Assembly (NCBI GenBank): GCA_015680685.1
Contig: MNCI01005867.1
Span: 613,782 to 677,781, forward strand
Length of the DNA: 64,000 bases
Reading direction: 5' to 3'
Source of the DNA: Gnetum montanum
Lineage: Eukaryota > Streptophyta > Gnetopsida > Gnetales > Gnetaceae
The notes under the pieces: generated by a model
Told to the model about the DNA's origin: nothing
Databases searched by the model: none
What the model saw: only the letters and a program-made list of their open reading frames with translations
Position numbers and translations under genes: made by a program
Part shown: piece after piece, positions 36,405 to 46,723 of the stretch
Layout of the letters: each line of letters begins with the position of its first letter
How positions within the stretch are numbered: position 1 is the stretch's first letter

Positions 36405-36900
36405 TTAAGTAAGAAGATATGTGAGGATGCCATTATACCATATTGCTTTTTCAAGCATTCGTTCATTTATTCCTCCAGTAAAGAGGAGTTCGTTTGGAAA
36501 TTGATCAGAGAGCAAGCTCTCCTTCTCTTTATTATCCCATCTTAAGTGAGAAAGATGGTCAGCAACCACATTCTCAGTCCCTTTTCGATCTACCATAGTA
36601 AGATTGAATTCCTGCAAGATCACAAGCCACTGTATAACACGAGGGCTCACCGTTGGCTTATTCATAAGGAAGCGAATTGCACTATGGTTCGTATGTACAA
36701 ATACCTTATAACCTAGCACATAATGTCTAAACTTTTTTAGTGCATGCACCATTGCCATTAAGTCTTTTTTTGTGGTAGTGTAATTCAATTGTGCCCCCAC
36801 AATGCTTCTACTCGTGCAGTGGATATAATATGGACGTTTCTTATCGTCCATCTACGTGAGCACTGCTCCCAAAGCATAGTTAGATGCATCTGTCATGATA
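36405..36900 (-). pseudogene. Element 4 RNase H
   Basis: An open stretch of 148 codons (36851-36405) reads YIHCTSRSIVGAQLNYTTTK, VHTNHSAIRFLMNKPTVSPR, and GTENVVADHLSHLRWD. The TDH position is TNH, so one catalytic Asp is changed. It removes RNA from the hybrid in active elements. Confidence 0.87.
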
Positions 36901-37955
36901 TGAAATGGTTTGGACCAATCAGGTGCTCATAGGATTAGTGTTTCTACAAGTTTCTCTTTTCATTTTTGGAATGTGTTTTCACATTCCTTGGTCCAAACAA
37001 AAAGTAAATCTTTCTTTGTAGGTTCTACCAACGACTTTGCAATCTTAGAGAAATTCTCAATAAAGCACCGGTAGTAACCAGTGTGTCCAAGGAATAATCA
37101 AACATCTTTAACGGTCTCTGGTTGGCTAGATGACCCTTATCTTTTCTAGGTTTACCTCAATCTCTTTTTGTGAAATTTGGTGCCCTAACACAATGCCTTC
37201 TTGGACCATGAGATGGCTCTTTTGCCAGTTGAGTCGTAGGTTTGTCTCAACACATCTCTTCAGTACTTGCTCAAAGGTAGCTCCATAGGTGGAGAATTCA
37301 TCCATGAAGACTTCAACACCACTACTAATCTATTGTTGAAAGATACTAAGGACCATGTGTTGAAATGTTGTAGGGGCATTGCATAGGCCAAATGGTATCT
37401 TACAGTATGTAAAAGTCCCCTAGGGACTCATGAATGTTGTTTTGGCCTAGTCTTCTAGCACAATTTGGATTTGGTTATAGCTACTATAACCATCCAAAAA
37501 ACTATAATAACAATGCCCAGATATGGTATCTAATACTTGATCCAAAAATGACAAAGGAAAGTGATCCTTAAATGTTGTCATATTTAACAACCTAAAGTCA
37601 ATGCAAACTCACCATTTACCACCCTTCTTTGGTACAATTATGAGTGGGCTAACCCACTCACTATCTGCGATTGGATAGATAAACCCTGCCTTGAGGAGTT
37701 GCTCTATCTCCTCATTAACAATTTACTTCAATTTGGGGTTTACCGCCTCTGCAGCTGCCTTCTAGGATTCATGGCTAGGTCAGTGTAGATGTAGTGTTGG
37801 CATATCCTTGGATCGATTCCTGTTAGCTTTGGATATGACCAAGAAAAGGCTATTGACCATTTATTCACCACTTTTAACAACTTTTCTTTTTGTTCAAGAG
37901 CAAGTTTGGCATTACTGATGATCAATTTACCATTCTTTAAAAATGCATACTCCAT
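36900..37955 (-). pseudogene. Element 4 reverse transcriptase
   Basis: It starts at 37955 with MEYAFLKNGKLIISNAKLAL and LTGIDPRICQHYIYTD, as in element 1. The finger/palm region continues in broken frames to about 36900. The catalytic block near 37310-37280 reads VEVFMDEFSTYG, so the second Asp of the FMDD motif is Glu. Several in-frame stops. Confidence 0.83.
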
Positions 37956-38259
37956 TCCGACTAGTAAAATTTTTATTTCTATAAGCTCCTACTTGAAGTG
38001 ATCAGGGATTTTCAATTCTTCCCAACAGTTATCATCATCTTCATTAGATAGTTGAGGATGGACTTATTCAATTTTGTCCATACCTTCAACATATGCATAA
38101 GTTAAGTTCTCAATTGGCTCCATGCATATTGTGTTGTTATCTAAATTAGCTATCAATCACTGGGTGCCCTCCTACTTTGTGGTTGTTGTGTAAAGACACC
38201 GTTGAATATTAATTTCTTGTGCACATTGATTGCATGCCTTAATGTATGTGCTTTTGATT

Positions 38260-38760
38260 GACCAAATCTTTTACACGCAATTGCACCCATTATCGCTATA
38301 CGCGATGCATAGAATACGCTTCTTCTTACTCTTTGCTAACTCATTCTCCTTAGATATTTCTAGAGATAGGTTCCTTATACCCATTCGTGCATTGATCGTG
38401 CTTAACCAAGCCCTTTCCATAATGATGGGGAGGTCAGTTTTGCAGTTATTCACCTTGATTACTAAAAAATCAATAGGATAGGACCACCCACAAACTGTGG
38501 TCACAATGTCCTCTACTAATCCCAAAGGGACCGTAATCGATTGATCTACCAATTCTAGATGGATATTGCTCTTCTTAAGAGGTGGTAGGTTTTAGGCCTT
38601 TTACATATCATGGGAGATGAGGTTAACTTCGAAACCAAAGTCAAGAAGAGCCTTGCATGGCTCTTGTCTAGCAATCTGTAGATAGATGAGTGGACTTCCT
38701 AAGTCAAATCTTTTTGTAAAAAGGTTGCCAACCTTAATCCAATCAAAAGCAACATGGGTT
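38260..38760 (-). pseudogene. Element 4 protease
   Basis: CKALLDFGFEVNLISHDM at about 38665-38610 holds the active-site Asp (Asp-Phe-Gly). The rest, LVDQSITVPLGLVEDIVTTV then FLVIKVNNCKTDLPIIMERA and WLSTINARMGIRNLSLEISK, is open over 38552-38271. It processes gag-pol in working elements. Confidence 0.8.
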
Positions 38761-39359
38761 AACATTACAGTGCAAATCCTAGGCAGCGCTTGGTTTGAAG
38801 GGCACTCGAAGGTATTTGATGCAAAGGATGAGAATGTTGAAGATGCAAGGTGATCAACCAGAGTAGGTTGTGAGGGCTGGAGAGGATTACTAGGCTAGAA
38901 GAAAGGTCATTTCCTTGATCGATTATCCAAACCACTTGGTCAAAAAAGTGATTGTGAGTGTATAGCCCTTGTAGCATTTTGTTATTGCACCTATGAAGGA
39001 ATCTCACCTTACATAGATGGAGCAGGAGATAATCGGATTGAAGGTGAAGGTATAGGTGCAAAGGGATGTGAAGGATGATAAGGATATGAATATGGGTTTT
39101 CTCCTCGAGTAGATGATGAATGTGTTTGATGGTACTTTGGAGGGTAATAGTGATGTTGGAATGATGCATGACTTGCTAAACTTCTAAGGGAGACGGGTTG
39201 CTGAACATAGTACCTATATGGATCTAGTTGCCTATAGGAGTACTACTGCCTTGGCGGTGGGATTTCCCATGATTGTGGTTGGTACCACTATTGGTACTAT
39301 TCATAAGGTTGTGGAGGAGTTCCACTTGGGTAGTAAGCTTGTTGCTATTGCTAGAACTG

Positions 39360-41241
39360 CCTTGGACTACCTTGAGGGTAAGGTAATTGTCTTGGAATGT
39401 CCTAGGTAAGGATTTAATGCATACACTCCAGACTCTTGTAAGTGTGACACCATAGGGCAGCATCCCTTTGGATGTTCATATTGACAGACGTCACATTTAG
39501 TTTCATCATCAGAGTTAGATTCCACAACTTCCTCTACTGCAATAGCTTTGCCCTTACCTCTTTGGTAGGCACATTCAACTTCTTTTTGCCATCTACGATT
39601 ATGATTACTATTTTGCTCTTTGGATTCTTCAGCAATCTTCAAAGCAGTTTAAAACTTTTCATCCAAAGAGTCCCATAACTTATCGACCTTGGCTGAAATG
39701 TCAAAAACAAATTTTTGGATAAGCAAGATCTTTCTATTCACCACTTCATCAAGTGGGGACTCCTCCTCGTTACAAAATTGAACCTCTCATTTTCTAATGG
39801 ATGGGTCCCTATTATACTCTTCAGCACTCTCCCTTTTTTGTAGCTCACCTTCTTCTTTTGCTACCTACTCAATTAGCCTTTAGATCTGATGAGCTCTCAT
39901 TTCAAACAACCTTCCTTGGGCCTACACCCCAAGGGTTCTTCTTGTTTCTGCTTTAAGCCCATCTATGATGTGGCGAAGTTGTTCCCTCTAAGAGTAACCA
40001 TGGCCAGGACATCAGTGTAGGAGTGAATAGTATCGATCCATGACAACATCCAAGGGTTCATGTGCTCCTTGTTTCCAACCTTGGATTTGCCTTCTCAAAT
40101 TAAACACAGTGGAGTACGTTTGGTATTTGTCATTGAATAGTTCTAACATGGTACTCCACCTATGGATAGATTCCAACTCTAAGGATCGGTACCAACTTTC
40201 AACTTCCTTAATGAGTGTCCTTTGGAAAAGCTTGAGTTTCTACCACTCATTCTCTATGTTCTGTAAGGCACAAGCATCTTGAAAAGCTTGTAGATGTGTC
40301 TGCAGATCAAAATTATATCCCCCCTCAAATATTGGGATATTGTTCATATCTAGGTGCTTAATTTGACTATCCTTCATATGCCTAGTTGGAATTTTCACTG
40401 CCTCCGCAATATTGAGCATACTTCAAGTCATCAATAAAGGTTCATCATCATTGCTGCGTTGATGACATCGATAATGGTTTTGGCCACCCCTTCGATTTTG
40501 GTGGCCTTCATGGTCATTATTATTTCAACGATCACCTTCATCACGGTTGTTTCGATGACAACTCCCATGAGAACCGTCAGATGAAGAGGAATGTTCAAAA
40601 TCAAATGAAGAGGATGAAGAGGAAGGTGGACCACCACCACCACTACCACCGCAGTGTCCACCATCACTCTTGTACGTATTATGATCTCCATCATTAGATC
40701 CCTTGTTATTACGATGTTCACCCAAGTCCCTACCTTGGCTATCATTCTTTCTTCAACCCAATTTATGAATAGTTGATCACATGGTCAAGTTCACACCCTC
40801 ACCATTAGTAACAAGGGGTGGAGAATCTTCATGTTGAGAACCTTCCAAGTGAGGATCCTCATTATCCTCTTAATCTAGTAGGAATAAGGGATTAGTGTAA
40901 TGTTTCCCTTTTGTAGCTTTATGGAGTTTCTCCTGACATTTATCTTGCTTACGTTGTGCTTCAGTGGGACAATAGTTCCAAGTGTCATATCCATTCACAA
41001 CGTACTCTTCGTGAAGATCTGCTATGCCCAACTTCTTAAGAGTTTTAAATAGCATTCCAGTTATAGATCTATCGAAGGGCAAAACGACATTGCACTTCAT
41101 ATCACGCCATCGCATCTATTCATCCTGATGTAGGATGAAGGTGAAATTCGACACAAACTCATCTGGATGAGTGTATACCATCTTGCATTCTTGTGGGATT
41201 GGTGGTTTGGTGTCTTCGAGCTTGCGAGAAGAAGAAGACAT
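39360..41241 (-). pseudogene. Element 4 gag
   Basis: Met at 41241 opens MSSSSRKLEDTKPPIPQECK, then FILHQDEQMRWRDMKCNVVL, a block also present in elements 1 and 5. A low-complexity Asp/Gly/His-rich linker lies at 40745-40500, with an (SS/DD)-rich and Gly-rich run. The gag core follows (40360-39900). The CCHC knuckle CDVCQYEHPKGCCP is at about 39525-39484, within a well-open stretch. Frameshifts break the frame. Confidence 0.82.
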
Positions 41242-41336
41242 TTTATAAAACAAAATGAAATTGTCAGTGTGCTTTTATAATTTATGTATAGTGGTATCCA
41301 CTTAGACCTAAATAGCGCATGTTCCAGAAACAAAAT

Positions 41337-41353
41337 CCCTAGCAACAACACTA
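41337..41353 (-). other. Primer binding site of element 4 (decayed tRNA-Asp type)
   Basis: The minus strand reads TAGTGTTGTTGCTAGGG, in the same position relative to the LTR as in element 2. All differences from the tRNA-Asp complement are transitions. Confidence 0.6.
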
Positions 41354-41354
41354 A

Positions 41355-42265
41355 TGATGAGCAACAAGGTACCCCTATGCCCAACCATATGAATCATGAA
41401 GTGTTCACATGCAACTTAGTCGAATTCCGTGGACTTTGTCATTTCCAGTGCACTAGTACTTTAGAAAGTGAATCTAGCCTTAAGGTCAATTATTGTCCTC
41501 CCAATTACACTTGTGATGTACATTGGTATGGTTAAGTGTAATTGATGTATCCAATTTTTATCATTTTGTATTTTATATTTTGGATGCTCAAAATGTAGGT
41601 AAAAGGAATTTGATTAACTAATCTAAATTAATTAATTAACTACCATTTAACTAATCCTAACATAAGTATCTGTCTCCACTTTCCGTACATGTCCTATACC
41701 CATATATCCGCTGCTAGGTGACCAAGTGCTACGCTACTAGGCATACCAAGTAATAACGCTGCTGGGATTACTAAGCGAATACATGTTACACTCAAAGCAG
41801 TCGTACTTATGTGTGTAATCTACCTCACTTAATTATCTCATGAACGTAATAATTGGAAAATATTTAATAACTAATTGAAAACATTTAATAAATAATTGGG
41901 AACAGTAAATGCATAAATAAAATAGCTAATCTATCCAAAGTGTTGCAAGGTTTATCAAAAAGCTCATCTTTATTGTCACACACACTATTGTGCTCAGGTA
42001 CAATAATGCTTGAATAAAGATTCGTACACTCAATGACTCCTACAACGGGCACTCGGGGAAAAAATTCTAACTTTCAAATGGAAAAAATGCAAGAGCTTTA
42101 CTACTACTGAAATCTGGATTACCATAATGCGATAGGTAGGCATGTATTTATAGGCGATGGATAGACACTGCATCAACGGGGCCTCATCGACGCAGTGTGA
42201 GATGCATTGACGCGATTGACTATGTCGACGAGGCCTCGTCGACGCACCCAACCAACGACTCATCA
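41355..42265 (-). repeat. 5' LTR of element 4
   Basis: Partner of 29086-29934. It contains the U3 palindrome units GTCGACGAGGCCTCGTCGAC (about 42222-42245) and a diverged copy (about 42170-42200), then on the minus strand CCTATAAATACATGCC (about 42140-42155). Confidence 0.9.
42139..42245 (-). promoter_or_regulatory. Palindrome array and TATA box in element 4 LTR
   Basis: Two palindromic units of the GTCGAC/GAGGCC type precede a TATAAATA box on the minus strand. The position is equivalent to the GATATC array of elements 1 and 2. Confidence 0.6.
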
Positions 42266-42270
42266 CATAG
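42266..42270. other. Right target site duplication of element 4 (CATAG)
   Basis: Matches 29081-29085 at four of five bases. Confidence 0.7.
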
Positions 42271-43049
42271 CTTTTGGATGTTGATCGTACTACGGGTTTC
42301 CATTAAGGATTTATCATCATGATCAGGTTCATGTGCTCTATTGTAGTAGTACCCCCTTCTATGCTCATACCTTTCTTGATTCTCTCTTCAATCCCTTCGT
42401 CTTCTTTGTCCATAGTCTTCATCTTCTGTATCAGAGTACCTTGAATGGTGGTTATGACGATCATTAGTCCTTCTTTCATTCCTATCGTGGTCTTGGTACC
42501 TTTGTCTCCTTCTTTCAAAGTCCATCGATGATCATGATGATGTGGATGAGGTGGTAGGAAAATGATGTCGGCTTGTCCTCCTTTCATGACTCTAGTATTC
42601 TCCTCTATAGTATTTGGCATAAACTCTTGGCCTTAAGTCCTACTTATACTTGGAGTTAGTAGCCTCCCTCTTCCCTTTGTTGTGTACATGTTTGATTTCC
42701 ATGGCAGCATCTCTCCTCATTTGCTCTTTTGTGGGTTCATAGGGCATTGTTAGTGCATAGTCACATAGTACCCTTCCTGGATTTGGTTTAGATTCATTCC
42801 CCTTAAGGCAATTTGAAGCATATTAAGTGTCATGTAATCTAGAGGTAGGACTATGTTGCCTTGTATGTCTCTCCATCTCATTTGATGGTCGTAATGAAAG
42901 ATAAAAGTAAAATCTGGATGATAAGGATCAATGTGAGCATATGTGATTCTTGTTTGCATCGACATCCCCCATTCTTCTTCATCACTAATTCTATCATTGC
43001 CCCTTTTTGTCTCTTTGGCAAGTGATGATGTATGTTTGTTTGAAGCCAT
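42271..43049 (-). pseudogene. Element 1 gag, N-terminal part
   Basis: Met 43049 starts an open stretch of 99 codons: SDEEEWGMSMQTRITYAHID, then FTFIFHYDHQMRWRDIQGNI, LNQIQEGYYV. A basic, Arg/Asp/His-rich linker follows (42620-42303). The gag is cut at 42270 by element 4 and resumes at 29080. Confidence 0.82.
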
Positions 43050-43177
43050 GTTGTGGTTTAAGACGTTTGGTTAAGTGTGCTTAATTTTTAGGGTTATTAG
43101 AAAATTATGGATTTTAACTTTGGGTTCTTGATACAACGAACTTTATTAAATCAATTACTCATCATACATTGACTTGT

Positions 43178-43194
43178 CCCTAGCAATGGTGCCA
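43178..43194 (-). other. Primer binding site of element 1 (tRNA-Asp type)
   Basis: TGGCACCATTGCTAGGG on the minus strand, one base from the LTR; identical to the element 2 site. Confidence 0.75.
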
Positions 43195-43195
43195 A

Positions 43196-44060
43196 TGATG
43201 AGCAATGGAACAATTCAACACCCAACCATACAAGTTATAGGCATTCACACGTGACTAGATTATAATCCATGGACAATGCAATGTAATTATGCTAGCAATT
43301 GATTTAAGTTCGAAACCGTTGTCTTCCCACGTGGTGCTAGTGAAGTCTATGTGTATGTTATTTGGCCATTGTTTCTCCCAACAAACATGGTGGAATGAAA
43401 GTAGTTTCTAAGTCTAAGTAGAACAATAAACGAATCTATTCTATCCTATGGCGATATATCCGTTTCTGATTTTCCATAAATGTCCTAGCCTTATGTAATC
43501 ATTACTAGGATTACCAAGTACTTTGCTACTAGGTGAACCAAGTGATAATACTACTAGGTTACCAAAAGATTACACTTTATACTTGAAATCAATCATATCC
43601 ATTCCGCATACTAACAATAGTAAAAGTAAAGTGCATGGAATAGTAAAACATTAACTAGGAAAGCAATAATCATTAGTCTAGGTGAAAATGGTAAACATTA
43701 TTCTAAGTAAAGTAGTAAACTAGGAGAATGCTACAATAGTATGAAATAGCTCAATCTTTATTGCCAATCACACTTGCACCCAAGTACAAGATGTTCGAAT
43801 AAAGACTCTCTTCACTAAGTCACACTACAGTATGGGCATTCACAGTTCTAAGTACTTAAGACTAAATTCACGAAATAAAACTAACAAAGTTTGGCTACTA
43901 TGTAATGAAACTTCTTGTGGATTCATGCACCTAAGTGCTATATTTATAGGTTGGCATGCATCTCAGGATATTGTTGATACGATGACGTAGCTTATGCTAT
44001 GATATCGGATCTATGATATCGTAGTTAAGATATCGTTGCCAATTGAAATTAACTTCATCA
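43196..44060 (-). repeat. 5' LTR of element 1
   Basis: Partner of 1859-2759. It starts TGATGAGCAATGG and ends TTCATCA before CTAAC. GATATC-type units lie at about 43990-44040, and CCTATAAATATAGCAC on the minus strand at about 43938-43953. Confidence 0.88.
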
Positions 44061-46289
44061 CTAACCTAACACATCATTGCATTATGCTTAAATTCAACAA
44101 CAATACCATGTTGGCTATATATATCGTAGGGTAGAAATAATTATATTGCTCTATAATTCTTCTAAATTATTATTTGGCTATATATTTTGAGGTGTACTTA
44201 TAATCATTGTTTTGGATTCCAACATCCCCCTCTACCTACCAATCCAATTTTAGTTCCATTTTGTTTACCAACACAACACTTTCATTTATATGTTTACTAA
44301 GTTCTATTGGACATCCTTAAGCTAGCCCCACCACTACTTAGACTCTTTTCTTTGTAAGCTTTTTGAGTCGCAATTTTCATCAATGAAAGCAAATTTTTTA
44401 TTAAAAAAAAAAAAAGCAAAAAGAAATGCCTCAATTTTTCAAGACAACCAAAAAACCTAAGAGAATGTGATAATTAAATGAAAATGTTAATGGGAAATAG
44501 TATGACACATGAATGAAACATAGACATGTTCCTTTCAATCTAACAAGATTGCAAATTGTAAGTTCATATATTGTAAGTTATCAAGAATGAGGTTTAAGCT
44601 TAATGGTAATAGCCTTGCTTCATAATCCCACATGTAAGCTCAAGCCCTTAATAGAGATTTTCTGTATTTTGTTTCTTAATTGCTAAAATTTCAAAAAATA
44701 TATATCTTCAAGGAGATGTGTAAACCAATGATTTTTTATACGGTGCTCAATCTTGATATGGTGATCAATGATGAACTGGTTTGATGCATGTTTTAAACCT
44801 TTTCAATTTTTTCTGATTTTTGGCAGTTAATTGCAGAAACCCAGGAAAATTCCGATTAATTTGGAATTTAAATTATATTTAAAACAAATATTATTTAAGT
44901 TAGAAACTTGCAATTAGAAAAAAGAATAGAACAAACAAAGGAAACAAACTTAATATAATCTTGCAGAAAACTCCATGTTCTATCTTACCAACTTGCTAAA
45001 ACATTTTACAGTTATTATGTTTGCCTTCTTCCCAACACATCTACTTTGTCAAACTTAGTTGTTAAAATTCAAATTATGGTTTTTGATTGTAATTGTATTC
45101 CAGCTTGCATTGCAGGTTTTAAGGTTTATTAATAGATTGGAAGGTAGGTCTTCTCCTGCTTTCTCAAGGAATAAAAAGGAAAAAGACTTAGTAGAAGCAA
45201 TTTTCTCTAAATCAAAAACATTTAATTAAGTTTTAAAATGCTTAAAATTAAAAATATCAATATATTTTAATGTATTTTTAAAATGAGCTAAGTTTCTTTG
45301 CCAGGTCATCTAAGTCGCAGAGCTTTTCTAAGTCATTTCTCAAGGGACTCAAGAATTTCTCCGATCAAGAATTTCTCCGATTTTTTAATCATTGGTGTAA
45401 ACTATTGACAAAGATTTACCATCAATCTACAATGATTTATAACTAAGTCATAAATCGCCGTTCCGGCGATTAACTGCCCGTATGATTCCTTTAACGAGTC
45501 GAGTTGACTTTCGCAATTAACTTGGACGATTTGCAGCAAGAAATCGCCTCAACGTTAAAAGAGCACGATTAATACACTGATTTTTTCAAAAAAATAAGTT
45601 TAAAAAATAAAAGTATATCCGAAACATCGAGTTGCTGAGTTTTTCAGCTTCATTTTTGAATCCAAATCGTCTGAGCTTTTAATCATGGCTGAATCATAAT
45701 TCCCATTAGCAGGAATTTATAACTCTTTTGCTGTTCTTAATTTGGTTTGGTTTGTGGTATACAGTATTGAATGTGCATTAAAATATCAATTTCGAGTAAC
45801 ATTTTTGCCGAGTATAGTTTATGAAGGCTGAAAGTTAAACTAGCAACTCCGCACAATTTTTATTGTTTCGTTGTAGGAATGCGTGACCGTTCTAGCTAAT
45901 GATGATTGCTTGCGCTTTAGAGCAATAATTAAATACTTCGCAAAAGTCTGGACTGGGCTTGAAAAATGAGCCGGAAATACTCGGAGACTAGGGATCGCTC
46001 GTCATAAAAAGTCGCACATATTTTATGTTTAATTTGTTTGTTATTTTAATTATTTTGTATTTAACTTCAATACTTGTGTCATGAAAAACTCGTTTAAATC
46101 GGCAATTTATCGGTTATTTTTTAAGTTTTGGGGATCCTCCAAATCGTTCGAATTACTCTCACGAGTCCACTCGGGTCAGAGAAGAAAGTAAACTGGGGCT
46201 TAATCATCGAAATGGCAATTGATGGCCTTGGAAAAAATCATTGCTTTATACAATTCTATTCAAAATATTCCTGCATTTCTGAAAAGATG
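44061..46289. other. Intergenic region between element 1 and the PPH gene
   Basis: No gene is supported. The stretch 44340-44415 ends in 'caaattttttatt' and an A13 run, which looks like the 3' end of a LINE-type retroposon on the plus strand. A small direct duplication of 'aagaatttctccgat' occurs at about 45350-45380. The rest is AT-rich with nothing recognisable. Confidence 0.45.
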
Positions 46290-46457
46290 AAATCCAGAGG
46301 CTTAATAGGCAATTGCATGTTTATTTCGATTGAGGAAATTTGCAGGAAAAGGGATTGAGATATTCGTGAGAAACGGAGAGGCTGAACAGACATTTGCAGG
46401 TTAATTTCTATTGATAGCCGAAATAGGAACTTTGCAAGGAAAGGGATCGAGATATTG
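46290..46457. repeat. Imperfect tandem duplication just downstream of PPH
   Basis: Two units of about 75-90 bp share (minus strand) ATATCTCxATCCCTTT, then CTGCAAAT, then GAAAT.AACxTGCAA and CCTATTAAGCCTCT or GTTCAGCCTCTCC. Together they keep an open frame on the minus strand (46462-46256), probably by chance. Confidence 0.6.
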
Positions 46458-46537
46458 TACAAAACGCCAGATGCTATCCATCATCCACAAACACGTCGCT
46501 TCCATGTTGCCAATAAATGCTTCTTCACTTTGGTAAA

Positions 46538-46723
46538 CTATCTATACGAGTTAGTATTTCCAACCACTCTTACCTGAACAGATTTAACTGAGCCCATTCT
46601 TGAAAATTCAATTGCTTTCCAGTGTTCCAAGGGCACTGAGTCACTATCGTCAAACAATGGTAATGACAACATTCCTTCTGATTCCAAACTCCTTACCCAA
46701 CCATGTAGTAAGAAGTTAACCAC
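46538..46723 (-). CDS. PPH: PPH exon 5 and stop
   Basis: Acceptor TACACAG|GTG; encodes VVNFLLHGWVRSLESEGMLS and IEFSRMGSVKSVQVRVVGN, ending at TAG 46538-46540. A GTAAGA inside the exon (46573-46568) could act as a donor, but the residues past it still align with PPH in my recall, so I read through. Confidence 0.85.
   Translation of the reverse strand: MVNFLLHGWVRSLESEGMLSLPLFDDSDSVPLEHWKAIEFSRMGSVKSVQVRVVGNTNSYR

Larger units (their letters stand above)
29086..42265 (-). mobile_element. Element 4: Athila-like retrotransposon with gag, pol and accessory ORF, nested in element 1 gag
   Basis: LTRs at 29086-29934 and 41355-42265 flank, right to left, primer site, gag (41241-39360), protease, reverse transcriptase, RNase H, integrase, spacer and accessory ORF (33004-30177). 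A TATAG/CATAG target duplication surrounds it. At 13.2 kb it is the most complete copy of the family here. Stops and frameshifts disable every ORF. The LTR U3 palindromes differ from those of elements 1 and 2, so it is a distinct subfamily. Confidence 0.9.
1859..44060 (-). mobile_element. Element 1: outer Ty3/gypsy (Athila-like) LTR retrotransposon, split by two nested elements
   Basis: The element is bounded by two related LTRs (1859-2759 and 43196-44060) and reads right to left. Flanking pentamers are ATAAC on the left and CTAAC on the right, a target duplication with one mismatch. In transcription order it has 5' LTR, tRNA-Asp-type primer site, gag, protease, reverse transcriptase, RNase H, integrase, a spacer of about 2 kb, an accessory ORF, a G-rich polypurine tract and the 3' LTR. 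Element 4 interrupts gag and element 2 interrupts RNase H. Removing both leaves about 12.9 kb, close to the 13.2 kb of element 4. All ORFs contain stops or frameshifts. Lineage is inferred from the primer site and the extra 3' ORF. Confidence 0.88.

Noticed and set aside
24503-43194. tRNA-like sequences next to LTRs
   Set aside because: Only the 17-18 bases complementary to a tRNA 3' end are present. They are primer binding sites, not tRNA genes.
46568-46573. GTAAGA as a splice donor in PPH exon 5
   Set aside because: The sequence after it still aligns with the PPH C-terminus, and I found no acceptor with a fitting last exon in 44.1-46.5 kb. Kept only as an alternative.
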